64,000 bases of DNA from a virus: the IMG/VR virus record IMGVR_UViG_3300020200_000015, positions 1-64,000 of that record; one strand, 5' to 3'. The translations under genes and the position numbers were made by a program. Positions 56,098-64,000 of this stretch are shown here, piece by piece. Every line of letters starts with the position of its first letter. Position 1 is the first letter of the stretch. Under the pieces are notes generated by a model. That model made no database searches, was not told the origin of the DNA, and saw only the letters and a program-made list of their open reading frames with translations.

Positions 56098-57480
56098 TCA
56101 GCCTCTCTTGTTGAGTGCTTCGAGAATCAGGTCTTTAAACTGGATGGCGACTACATCCCAAGTCGGGGCGTAATCGTTCGCCGCTGCATCTTTCCTCATC
56201 TGTGCCGCATACTCTTTGTCAACAAACACCTTGTTGATCTTATCAGCAGCATCACCAATATCAGCGTTCGCCCACTCGTTCTCCCAAGTGACGAACATGT
56301 CGTAGTCGCGGACGGCAACCGTGGAGCCGCCACCCTTAGAAACAAGTTCAGGCATCGAGCTGTAGTCGGTGACGAGAGTCGGCACGCCGCACGACAGCGT
56401 TTCTACAATCGGCAGTCCAAAGCCTTCGCTGTGCGACAAGAAGCAGTGGACATCGAAGCAGTTCATGATCTGAGCGAGCGCTGCGCGAGGCAAACCGTGC
56501 AGAGCCTTGTAACCAGGCGTGATGGCAACGCGACCGTTCAGATCGAGACGATAGAAGATCTCATCGATTCTCCAGCCAATGCCGGGTCTATCGTGCACAT
56601 CGGCACCATCGCCGCGTGTCGTGTGCAGATAGATGATTGACTTCTCAGTCTCTTCGCGCTGCTGGAACGCCGGGCACACATCGCAGCGGAAGCACTGCTT
56701 ATCGCGGCAGAACTCATTTGCCGTCATCGTTTGCGCGATTTCACCCGTCTTGGGGTCGCTAATGTTGACCTCTTGGCGTTCGACCCAAGTCTTGCAGTTG
56801 AACGCCTTGAAAGCCTTTGCAACACGGGGAATGCCCTTACGGACCTGATTTCGACCAACGAAGCCGACGATGAACTTATCGGCAAACTCCTTGCCGAGAG
56901 TCATGCCTTTACGCTTAGTCATCAGCTCATCGTGATCAGTATTCTCATTTGTGCCTTCCGGATACCATGGGCGGAAGGTCACCTTGTCAACACCATGCAA
57001 AATCAGTCGCGGCGCACGGAACGGCACTTGCTGTTCGACAATTTCTTGACCGAACTTGCTGAAGGTCACAAGGCAGTCCGGCTTGCGCAATGATGATTGC
57101 CACGGGATTGAGATAACGTCACGGTCAATCGGCACGTAAGCAAGCCACATGAAGCTATCACGCGCCCTGCAAACAGCCACATGGTCAGTCATCCACGGGT
57201 CGCCAAGCGTCAGAACCACCTTTGGCTTGACATTGTCAATGATAGCATTGAAGCTATTCTTGCCGAACTGGTCCTCGCCAGTCCAAAACTGCGTTGTGTG
57301 CAGATGAATGCCCATCGAGCGGGCTTGCTCAAGGTGATTTGGGTTGGCGTGCCACCCAAGATAGTGCACCTCGAAAGTGTCCATCGAAGCGAGCCTAGCG
57401 CAAAGCTCACGACCGACAGTACCAAAGCCGGTGTCACCCCAATCGGACATGAACAGAATCTTGATTTTGTTATGAGTCAT
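56098..57480 (-). CDS. GT4-family glycosyltransferase with a cysteine cluster
   Basis: A 460-residue GT-B enzyme: N-terminal ILFMSDWGDTGFGTVGRELC, VGFVGRNQVRKGIPRVAKAF, and the donor-binding ExxxxxxxE segment HSEGFGLPIVETLSCGVPTL typical of GT4. An insertion near residue 260 carries CRDKQCFRCDVC (Cys at spacing x4, x2, x2), not normal for GT4 and probably metal-binding. It sits alone between the capsid gene and small membrane proteins. It could glycosylate the capsid; the target is unknown. Confidence 0.8.
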   Translation of the reverse strand: MTHNKIKILFMSDWGDTGFGTVGRELCARLASMDTFEVHYLGWHANPNHLEQARSMGIHLHTTQFWTGEDQFGKNSFNAIIDNVKPKVVLTLGDPWMTDHVAVCRARDSFMWLAYVPIDRDVISIPWQSSLRKPDCLVTFSKFGQEIVEQQVPFRAPRLILHGVDKVTFRPWYPEGTNENTDHDELMTKRKGMTLGKEFADKFIVGFVGRNQVRKGIPRVAKAFKAFNCKTWVERQEVNISDPKTGEIAQTMTANEFCRDKQCFRCDVCPAFQQREETEKSIIYLHTTRGDGADVHDRPGIGWRIDEIFYRLDLNGRVAITPGYKALHGLPRAALAQIMNCFDVHCFLSHSEGFGLPIVETLSCGVPTLVTDYSSMPELVSKGGGSTVAVRDYDMFVTWENEWANADIGDAADKINKVFVDKEYAAQMRKDAAANDYAPTWDVVAIQFKDLILEALNKRG

Positions 57481-57562
57481 TTTCGTTCTAGCTTTTACTG
57501 ATAGTGACTACCATTCAAGCATAGCTATTAGAAGCACTTCATAATGAAGCTACGAAAACAAA

Positions 57563-57598
57563 CCAGCCCCGCCGTGTGTGGTTTGACGGCAGGGCTGG
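57563..57598 (-). terminator. intrinsic terminator after the capsid gene
   Basis: CCAGCCCCGCCGT (57563 to 57575) pairs with ACGGCAGGGCTGG (57586 to 57598), 13 base pairs with one mismatch, loop of 10. On the minus strand TTTGTTTTC follows. It lies 17 bases after the capsid stop, a typical place for a terminator that limits read-through from the abundant capsid mRNA. Confidence 0.85.
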
Positions 57599-57615
57599 CT
57601 CTTCTAACTACGGTA

Positions 57616-58617
57616 TCAGAAATCGCTCACCGACACAACGGTCGTCGGGATGCTCGACAAGCCCCTGATCACAGCAGCCTCACCGACGAGGACGCCACGA
57701 CGGAACTTGCCAACCATCACCTCCGCATCATGCAGCAGATCCTGGAAGTTACCCAGGCTCAGCGGCAAGCGGTTCGTGCTGATGAGGCGCTTCTTGGACT
57801 CGATCATGTAGGCCGTGCCAGACGGGATGTACTCCGTCACGATCAGCCTCATGCGGCCAGTCACCTCGTTGCGCGCAGCGCTACCGACACCAAAGTCGCC
57901 CGGCGTGGTCATGGCCAGCTTGGCGAGAGGCTCACACTCCGGCGGGACCAGCAGGACGTCAGGACGGTGACGGTTGCGGCGCATGGTCGTTGAAGCTTCA
58001 TTCAACGTGTTGATCATCTTCGCCACGTTTGACGTACCCGTGCCGCTGAAGCTAGTCGTGCCACTGAGGCCAGAGCTGACCGACGCCAAGATAGCGCCAT
58101 AGTGAATGGCGGCCATCTTGTCATTCGCAGCCGAACGGAAGTCCTCCGTCACCATCTCGATCAGGCCCATCTGGCCATCGGTGAACCACTCGTTCGAGTA
58201 GCCGATAGCAGCGCCGTACTTGACGTGACGAACGTACTTCTCAGCCGACGTGACTCGGTTGAACTTGATCTCGCCGTTCTCACCAACCTCGGTGAACATG
58301 ATGCCGTAAGCACCAGCCGAGGCCGCATCCTCAGCGGCGTTGAACGTAGCCGGCTCGTTAGCGCCTGAAAGCTGCGTCACCACCTGTGAGGGGCGGAAGG
58401 GGAACAGTTCACCATGACCACGGCCAGGGATCACGCGGAAGATGTCCTGCCAACCGATGTCGGCAGAGTTATCGTTCTGCATGAAGAACTCATTGACCGC
58501 AGTCGTGAAGAACTGCTTGGTGTCGGAAGTCGCGATGATTTCCTGCACCTGACCATCTTCCTCAATGACCATCTGGCCATTGCGGAAGTTGACATTATCC
58601 TTGAAAAGCTTGCCCAT
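57616..58617 (-). CDS. major capsid protein (HK97-fold type)
   Basis: A 333-residue protein in the place of the major capsid gene: after portal, protease/scaffold and decoration genes, followed by a terminator. Sequence features fit an HK97-like fold: IIATSDTKQFFTTAVNEFFM near the N-terminus, VKYGAAIGYSNEWFTDGQMG (spine helix region), MIESKKRLISTNRLPLSLGN and the C-terminal strand AAVIRGLSSIPTTVVS. Resembles Mu-type and encapsulin-like capsids in pattern. No cross-linking site can be assigned. Confidence 0.8.
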   Translation of the reverse strand: MGKLFKDNVNFRNGQMVIEEDGQVQEIIATSDTKQFFTTAVNEFFMQNDNSADIGWQDIFRVIPGRGHGELFPFRPSQVVTQLSGANEPATFNAAEDAASAGAYGIMFTEVGENGEIKFNRVTSAEKYVRHVKYGAAIGYSNEWFTDGQMGLIEMVTEDFRSAANDKMAAIHYGAILASVSSGLSGTTSFSGTGTSNVAKMINTLNEASTTMRRNRHRPDVLLVPPECEPLAKLAMTTPGDFGVGSAARNEVTGRMRLIVTEYIPSGTAYMIESKKRLISTNRLPLSLGNFQDLLHDAEVMVGKFRRGVLVGEAAVIRGLSSIPTTVVSVSDF

Positions 58618-58640
58618 CTGAGTTGTCCTCTTTTGTTAGA

Positions 58641-59174
58641 TCACGCCAGCGTCGCGGGGGCGATCGCAGCCAGACCGTGCAGCGGCAAGCCGGTGAGCTT
58701 GACGTCAACCACGTTCATTCCAGTGAAGGGGACCGTGGTGGCCGTGTAGTTACCGCCAACCGCGAACCCGACAAGAGCGCCACTGATGGCACCCATCCAA
58801 ACATCGCCGATGACGTTATCGGTGACGCCCGAGGCCACGTTGCTCGTGAACTGCGCCCAAAGCGGGTCGCCATCAACGACAAGCGTACCGGAAGCAGGCA
58901 GGCGGAAGGTAAACACGCCCGCGATGGTCATGTCACCCTTGCCGGTGCCCGTCTGTGACTCAGCTGCAACGCCGTCGCCGATCTGAATCGGACGACCGTC
59001 CAGCGTAGTCAGTTGGACCGTTGAACCAGTGATGTCATCCTCGACAACACCGATCCAGGCTCTGCCGGTCGCCGCGCTACCCGTGCGACGGTAGAGGCTA
59101 CCGCCCACGATTGTACCACTCGTCACGCCACTGATCGTGATCGAGTTACCCTGCTGACGAAAGTTCTTAGCCAT
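58641..59174 (-). CDS. capsid decoration protein (DUF2190-like)
   Basis: A 177-residue protein starting MAKNFRQQGNSITISGVTSG, followed by TGTGKGDMTIAGVFTFRLPA and GTLVVDGDPLWAQ, the pattern of DUF2190 head-decoration proteins (MxKNFxQxGxxIxxxxxxxxxSG, GVFxLPxxSGxxxxxGDxxY). It lies directly upstream of the capsid gene, as usual for the family. It likely stabilises the mature capsid from outside. Confidence 0.75.
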   Translation of the reverse strand: MAKNFRQQGNSITISGVTSGTIVGGSLYRRTGSAATGRAWIGVVEDDITGSTVQLTTLDGRPIQIGDGVAAESQTGTGKGDMTIAGVFTFRLPASGTLVVDGDPLWAQFTSNVASGVTDNVIGDVWMGAISGALVGFAVGGNYTATTVPFTGMNVVDVKLTGLPLHGLAAIAPATLA

Positions 59175-59195
59175 TTGATGTTTCTCCTACTGTGA

Positions 59196-59789
59196 TCAGT
59201 TGCCAGCACGCTTGGCGCGTGCATCAACGATGCTTGAAGCCAAAATGGTATCAAGCTTCGCGCCACCCTTACGAGCGGGCGGGTTATCGGTGTGTGTGCG
59301 ACGAGCGGCAGTGGCGCGCTCGCCACCGACCATCTCAGCCAGTTCGGCGATCTCGGCGTAAGCGGCACCCATGCCGTCACTCAAAGCCGCCTTGCTCTTC
59401 TCCAGGTCGCCCTCGACAACCTTAATAGTGACGCGCTTCATAGCGACATCAACCAGTTTGGCGTCATTGCCGGGCTTGGCCTTCATCTCAACAACCTGCT
59501 CGGCCATGTAAACCTTCAGGTCGCCTTCGATTCGAGCGTTACGCTCGTCTTCGAAACGCCTCTGCCATGAAGTTGACTCGTCCTTAGCGGACTGAACAGC
59601 AGCCTGCATCTCAGCGACCTCAGCAGCCATCGCCGCCTTCTCATCCTTGAACTTTTCGCGCTCCCGCACCAGTTCACGAGTCGAATTCGCGATCTCCTGA
59701 ATCTCAGTCGCCGACTGCTCACCAACAAGAGCCATAATTTCGGTCTTGTATTCGGCGAGCAGCTCTTCCTTGGTGAGCTTCTTAGTCAT
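59196..59789 (-). CDS. internal in-frame scaffold protein start
   Basis: Inside the protease/scaffold gene an ATG at 59789 (residue 216, MTKKLTKEELLAEYKTEIM) is preceded by GAGG five bases upstream. It would give a separate 197-residue scaffold protein, like Nu3 from lambda gene C. The boundary falls exactly where protease sequence turns into coiled coil. Translation from it is predicted, not shown. Confidence 0.5.
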   Translation of the reverse strand: MTKKLTKEELLAEYKTEIMALVGEQSATEIQEIANSTRELVREREKFKDEKAAMAAEVAEMQAAVQSAKDESTSWQRRFEDERNARIEGDLKVYMAEQVVEMKAKPGNDAKLVDVAMKRVTIKVVEGDLEKSKAALSDGMGAAYAEIAELAEMVGGERATAARRTHTDNPPARKGGAKLDTILASSIVDARAKRAGN

Positions 59790-60434
59790 CGTGTCCTCAG
59801 TTATGGTTTCAGTTCCAATTGTGGTAACTACCATCTCAGATACAATAGCTGTCACTCCAGCGTGAACTAGACCGCCTGCACCCGGATTGCAGAAATCCAC
59901 ACTCTTCAAAGGCTTCACAAGATGGGTAACGTTTCGGGTAGTCTCAGTACCCGTTCTAGTCATCCTGGCAGTGCCAAGGATTGAAACGCTACCAGCCATC
60001 TTCTTCTTGATGTCATTACGCAGCTTGCCATCTGCATTAGAGATGTAAGCCTTTCCAATGGCGGCGAGTACTTTCTTGCCTTCGACGTCAATTACCTGCT
60101 CTCTAGCAGCGATGATTCTACCGACAGGTTCGCGGTACTTCCAGCTCTGCGTACCAGGCTCTTCATGGCCCTTGTACATGTTCACGCCTACCATGGCGTC
60201 AACGCACGACTTGACAGCCGGTGCGGTGTAGATTCTATCGTTGTTGCTCAAGCCTTCATAGAGGCCGACAAACTCAACAAAGAATGGATTCTCGTCGTCC
60301 TTAGTCATCTCTTGGACAACGTCATCGTTGAGCGCAATAACACCATCAGACGTCTTCCACACATCTTTGTCAGTGATCTCACTGACATTGTGCGAAAGAA
60401 GCTCGAAACCGATATTCTGCTCTGTTGAACTCAT
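59196..60434 (-). CDS. prohead protease fused to scaffold
   Basis: A 412-residue protein. The N-terminal half carries a phage prohead protease-like core: MYKGHEEPGTQSWKYREPVG with H90, and MAGSVSILGTARMTR with S149/S151 as possible nucleophile, then LKSVDFCNPGAGG. From about residue 216 the protein becomes a charged coiled coil (EKFKDEKAAMAAEVAEMQAA), typical of scaffolding domains. Fusion of protease and scaffold, with a second start for the scaffold part (next entry), mirrors lambda C/Nu3. It begins in an ATGA overlap. Confidence 0.7.
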   Translation of the reverse strand: MSSTEQNIGFELLSHNVSEITDKDVWKTSDGVIALNDDVVQEMTKDDENPFFVEFVGLYEGLSNNDRIYTAPAVKSCVDAMVGVNMYKGHEEPGTQSWKYREPVGRIIAAREQVIDVEGKKVLAAIGKAYISNADGKLRNDIKKKMAGSVSILGTARMTRTGTETTRNVTHLVKPLKSVDFCNPGAGGLVHAGVTAIVSEMVVTTIGTETITEDTMTKKLTKEELLAEYKTEIMALVGEQSATEIQEIANSTRELVREREKFKDEKAAMAAEVAEMQAAVQSAKDESTSWQRRFEDERNARIEGDLKVYMAEQVVEMKAKPGNDAKLVDVAMKRVTIKVVEGDLEKSKAALSDGMGAAYAEIAELAEMVGGERATAARRTHTDNPPARKGGAKLDTILASSIVDARAKRAGN

Positions 60435-60898
60435 ATCTCGTTCGCGTTCTTTAGGTGTTCGCGCTCATCGCGGTAAATCCTATTATCAAAAACAATCGGA
60501 TAGAATCTTCCTGGACTCCTAAGCATGATGGCCACTTTCGCCATCTTCACAGGATCCCTCGTTCCCAGATACTGATTGCACATTTCTTGAAGATTGGAAT
60601 TAGGAGTCATAAAGCCATTGCAGATTTTCACAGTCTTCGAAATGACGCTATTCAGCTCAATATGCTTCTGACGCCAACTCAGCAAGAAATCTTCTGTTCC
60701 GCACAGATCGCCAGCTTTTTCGCACTCTTTATTGAAGTGCTTCTCGAAATACTTATAATCGAAGATGTATCTCGACCTAGCATCCTTGTGATAGGCCGAG
60801 TACATTCCGATCAACTGCCAAGCTGAGTAGATATTCTCCCGATGGAAGTGAAAGCACATGTAGTGCTCGCGGTATAGCTTACCGCCAATTCTAAACAT
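60431..60898 (-). CDS. hypothetical protein between portal and protease
   Basis: A 155-residue protein rich in aromatic, His and Cys residues (YREHYMCFHFHRENIYSAWQ), starting at ATG 60898 in a TGATG overlap. No known motif. Its position between portal and protease is where minor head proteins often lie, but it does not resemble MuF-type proteins. Confidence 0.55.
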   Translation of the reverse strand: MFRIGGKLYREHYMCFHFHRENIYSAWQLIGMYSAYHKDARSRYIFDYKYFEKHFNKECEKAGDLCGTEDFLLSWRQKHIELNSVISKTVKICNGFMTPNSNLQEMCNQYLGTRDPVKMAKVAIMLRSPGRFYPIVFDNRIYRDEREHLKNANEI

Positions 60899-62466
60899 CA
60901 ACTGGAACGACTCCCGCCTGTTTCACGGCTTCTATCGCGCCGAGGGCGTATTTCAACGTCGCCAGCTCTTGATTCACGCTCGCTCGCCGCTGTAGCAGCG
61001 TTTGCAAGCGCAGTTTCAGACTTCGATGCCTCATCTGGCGTAGGTTCGGTGGGATCGAGCACCATACCGACATCGACCTTCTTTTGCATGATCTCTGACT
61101 GCTTCTGAATGTCACGATCCATCTCATCGAGCTGACGATCGTAGTTCAAGTTCAATCTAGCAGCAGCAGTGCGCGGCGACAAGTAGCCGCCTTCGAGTCC
61201 GAGCTTGTTGGTTTGCGCAACCTCAAGATCCTTGTCCTGCGAGATGGTGGGGAACTCAACTCTGCCAGTGAAGGGCTTTGCATCCCCTTCGTCGTCGGTT
61301 TCAATGGTCAAACCAGAGTTGATGCCATACTTTGACTTGACGGTCAGTACAAACTGGAAGACCATCATCATATAGTGCGCCCACAGGTCTTGCCGGTCTT
61401 CAAACTTCTTGATGACAGGCAATTGCTGCGTCTTCGATGTCGCAAGGTTGCTATTGCTGCCGTCAGCAAGCATGAACTCTGCGAAATTGACGCCAGCGGC
61501 AATAATCAGCAAGATGGCACGACGAGCCTCTTCGTTATGCGACGCCGGCCCCTTGAACTCAAGAATCTTCCACTCCTCGCGGTCATTGTGGACAGGATTC
61601 GAGCCAATCGACCACCCACGGTAGCGCGAAATGGCTGCCGACACTTCATCTGGCGTACCGTCCTTGATACTGATGTCAAAGCACGGTGAACGATACAGCT
61701 TGTTGATGACAACGCCGTCGCGCAGGAACTCTTGGTAGTTGTCCAACCACTCTTTGATGGGAATCAAGTCAGATTGGCCGAAAACGTCCATATTGCCCGA
61801 ATTCAGCTTAATTTGAACGACGCAGCCGGTTTCATCGGCATCGCTTTCGTAGTCATACTTCGAGATATCCGGGATTGTGCGGGTGCGCTGTTTATAGTCA
61901 CCCTCGGAGTACTCAAAAATGTAGTTGTAGATGTCACCAACGTCCTCTTCAGCAGTCTCAATGTTACTGATGTTCTGTGGCGGGATGAAAGTGACTTGAG
62001 TGTCACCCGGTCGCCAGATAACACGGTTTCCGATCTTGGTCTCAGCCTTCTTCGGCCTCAGCCACATGTAGACTTCGCCGAATGCACTCAATTCATCTGA
62101 TGCAGAACGCAGCCTCACTTCAAGCTTGTTCTTTTTGAAGAACTTAACTGCGTAGTACTGAGCCACTTTATCATCGAACTCAAAGATGAGTCCGCGACCA
62201 AGGGTAAAGTACGAACTTGTGTGGATGATGTTGCCGCCAAGCGGGTCGAACTTCCAAAGACGGTATGCCTCATCTAGAAGCTGCTGACGGTTGGCTTCAG
62301 GCAGCTTGAACGGCTGCAAACCGACGTTGATCATCAGTGGGGTCGTGTTGAACGATCCCCCAGAATTGACCCACACCTCTTGCACAGGAGCGTCTTTATC
62401 AACGATCAAAGGATTACCCTTGGGATCTTCGACAAGCACCTTATTTGTTTTCGTGAGCTTGGTCAT
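60898..62466 (-). CDS. portal protein
   Basis: A 522-residue protein directly after the large terminase: LWKFDPLGGNIIHTSSYFTL, ELSAFGEVYMWLRPK, VFGQSDLIPIKEWLDNYQEF and ILLIIAAGVNFAEFMLADGSNSNLATSK are typical of portal proteins (dodecameric DNA gate). The C-terminal 80 residues are disordered and Arg/Glu-rich. Length is in the normal range (about 450 to 550). Confidence 0.82.
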   Translation of the reverse strand: MTKLTKTNKVLVEDPKGNPLIVDKDAPVQEVWVNSGGSFNTTPLMINVGLQPFKLPEANRQQLLDEAYRLWKFDPLGGNIIHTSSYFTLGRGLIFEFDDKVAQYYAVKFFKKNKLEVRLRSASDELSAFGEVYMWLRPKKAETKIGNRVIWRPGDTQVTFIPPQNISNIETAEEDVGDIYNYIFEYSEGDYKQRTRTIPDISKYDYESDADETGCVVQIKLNSGNMDVFGQSDLIPIKEWLDNYQEFLRDGVVINKLYRSPCFDISIKDGTPDEVSAAISRYRGWSIGSNPVHNDREEWKILEFKGPASHNEEARRAILLIIAAGVNFAEFMLADGSNSNLATSKTQQLPVIKKFEDRQDLWAHYMMMVFQFVLTVKSKYGINSGLTIETDDEGDAKPFTGRVEFPTISQDKDLEVAQTNKLGLEGGYLSPRTAAARLNLNYDRQLDEMDRDIQKQSEIMQKKVDVGMVLDPTEPTPDEASKSETALANAATAASERESRAGDVEIRPRRDRSRETGGSRSS

Positions 62467-62467
62467 T

Positions 62468-64000
62468 TTAGTCTTTCAGCAAGTCGTAGATTCCCTTCAG
62501 CGAATCTGGTTTGTTGTACTTTCTAGAGTCGTACAAGAACTTGGGACCAAGCTTCTCGAACGACTTGCGGTCGGCGATACCCATTTGAGGCACCCAACCG
62601 CCCGCCGGTAGTATGATACCTTGAATCTCTTCTTGAGCCCAGACTGATGCAATACAACTATCGACAACGTCATCGCCCAACTTGTTGTTGAGCATCGAAT
62701 ACTTGTTGTAGCCGCCAGGAATTCGTTCAGCTTTGATATTGCCGAACTGGCTTAACATCTTCTGCACAATCGTGTAGCGGCTGTCATCATCGACAATCGC
62801 CGGGTAGCGAAACATGCACCCATACACGTACTTCTGCATTCTCTCATGCATCAAGTGCTTTTGCGGGCCTGTGAAGCGCAGCGGCTTTATGTACCAATCA
62901 TCCCAGCCGTCTTTGCCTTGCTTATTCTCATACCTACGTACATCGATCCTAGTCAGACCGTTATCGTGCAGCGCTCGATTGAGATCATACAAAAATGCGG
63001 TGTCGAAGGCGTCGCCAAACCCGCCAACTGGTCTGAAAAATGCAATCAACCTCACCAAATCGGTGATAATGGTCTCAGGACGCGAATTAGCACCCCACTC
63101 TTGTGAGTGGAGCCAAAACACCTGATTGTTAATTTTCTCTGTGAACGTAACAGACCATGACGACGCATCCTCTCCGGAACCTGCGCCAGCGCAGTCGATG
63201 CCAATGGTCACATCACCTCTTGCCTGGTATGTGATCTTCGGATCGAGAACTATATCGATCGGAGTGTACTCGTTGTCGGCGCAGTTACGCAGCCATCTAT
63301 CGGGGTAAAACGAGCTTGATTCAACGTACAGCACCAAGTAGGTTCTTGCGAACTGGTGCGGCGTTGACATTGCCTGGAACAACTTGATGTCGTTCTCAGG
63401 AATGATGCCCATTGCAACGCCATGCCAAGCGTTGAACTTGGGCAGCACATTGAACCTCAGCTTGACGCTACCGTTGATTTCCTCTGGGTGCTCAATCTTG
63501 TAGATGTTGCCGATGCCTTTGATTGTGCCCGTGATAACGCGCAGGCAGGCACTATGGCATCCATAATCATGCTGATCTTTGATTTGCGAGCCAGTCGGGT
63601 AGATGCGGGTTAGGAACGACTCCCAATCTATATCATCGAACTCTTCAAGCCATTGGTGCGTTGCGCCCAGACCGTCAACTGATGACGCCTGACCTTTGGC
63701 TTGAATCAGGCTTCGATTCATGAATTCGATGTGCTCCTTGCCGATACCGTCGCCGAGGCGTTCATCAAGGTATGCGAGGGCAATCTCTGAATTCATCACC
63801 ATATCGTTCATGTAGCGCAGGTTGCGCTTGCTCTGCTCAATGGCAGGGCTATGAACGTTGACTTCGCTGTATGGCAGGCACATTGCCTCCTCAAGAAAGT
63901 AAGCCGAAACTGTGAACGACTTACGAATACGGCGGCTTCCAATCAGCATGTGGCTATCACCCTTCTCGTCCATCTCATTCATCCAATGGACTTGGTGCGG
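62468..64000 (-). CDS. terminase large subunit, 5' end outside the window
   Basis: At least 510 residues, open through the right window edge. ATPase part: MLIGSRRIRKSFTVSAYFLE (Walker A position, reading RRIRKS) and QWLEEFDDIDW (Walker B). Nuclease part: VTIGIDCAGAGSGEDASSWS with the first metal aspartate and a later DDVVDSCIAS. It packages DNA into the prohead through the portal encoded next. The Walker A differs from the common GxxGKS/T; Lys and Ser remain. Confidence 0.8.
   Translation of the reverse strand, partial: PHQVHWMNEMDEKGDSHMLIGSRRIRKSFTVSAYFLEEAMCLPYSEVNVHSPAIEQSKRNLRYMNDMVMNSEIALAYLDERLGDGIGKEHIEFMNRSLIQAKGQASSVDGLGATHQWLEEFDDIDWESFLTRIYPTGSQIKDQHDYGCHSACLRVITGTIKGIGNIYKIEHPEEINGSVKLRFNVLPKFNAWHGVAMGIIPENDIKLFQAMSTPHQFARTYLVLYVESSSFYPDRWLRNCADNEYTPIDIVLDPKITYQARGDVTIGIDCAGAGSGEDASSWSVTFTEKINNQVFWLHSQEWGANSRPETIITDLVRLIAFFRPVGGFGDAFDTAFLYDLNRALHDNGLTRIDVRRYENKQGKDGWDDWYIKPLRFTGPQKHLMHERMQKYVYGCMFRYPAIVDDDSRYTIVQKMLSQFGNIKAERIPGGYNKYSMLNNKLGDDVVDSCIASVWAQEEIQGIILPAGGWVPQMGIADRKSFEKLGPKFLYDSRKYNKPDSLKGIYDLLKD

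Noticed and set aside
57537-57549. Inverted repeat CTTCATAATGAAG after the capsid terminator.
   Set aside because: Only six base pairs around one base, with no clear link to a start or stop; likely chance.

Overview
The window is a 64 kb piece of a tailed double-stranded DNA phage (Caudoviricetes). It reads as a siphovirus: there is a tape measure protein, a tail tube, a frameshifted tail assembly chaperone and a large tip/fibre protein, but no contractile sheath. Every convincing gene lies on the minus strand, so transcription runs from high to low coordinates. Genes are packed tightly, mostly with ATGA, GTGA, TAATG or TGATG stop/start overlaps. No stretch above 300 bases lacks a gene. The host cannot be named from the sequence; Shine-Dalgarno starts and lipoprotein-like signal peptides indicate a bacterium.

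Right part, 64000 down to about 36200, is the virion module in its usual order: large terminase (cut by the window edge), portal, a small unknown protein, a protease/scaffold fusion, a DUF2190-like decoration protein and the major capsid protein (followed by a terminator). A GT4 glycosyltransferase and three small membrane or exported proteins (possible lysis genes) follow, then a hairpin-rich leader, head-tail connector and completion proteins, tail terminator, tail tube (terminator), chaperone G/GT, tape measure, distal tail, a 2175-residue tip protein with a collagen-like segment, and another fibre-like protein.

Middle part, about 36200 to 15000, is a bacterial-style replication and recombination module: SF2 helicase, DnaC-like loader, DnaB-like helicase, DnaG-like primase, a sigma factor, a DNA polymerase III alpha chain split into a PHP gene and a polymerase gene with six genes between them, beta clamp, ssDNA-binding protein, RecA, SbcD/gp47- and SbcC/gp46-like proteins and a RuvC-like nuclease.

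Left part, about 15000 to 1, holds two further sigma-like proteins, a likely pyrimidine-dimer glycosylase-type protein, and a large nucleotide-modification region. FolE, QueD, QueE, QueC and QueF are all present, which is enough to convert GTP to preQ1. They are interleaved with several glycosyltransferases and a methyltransferase. Known phages use such pathways to put 7-deazaguanines into their DNA. The transglycosylase that would insert the base (DpdA) is not in this window and may lie outside it. The glycosyltransferases could act on the virion, the host surface or, more speculatively, on the modified base.
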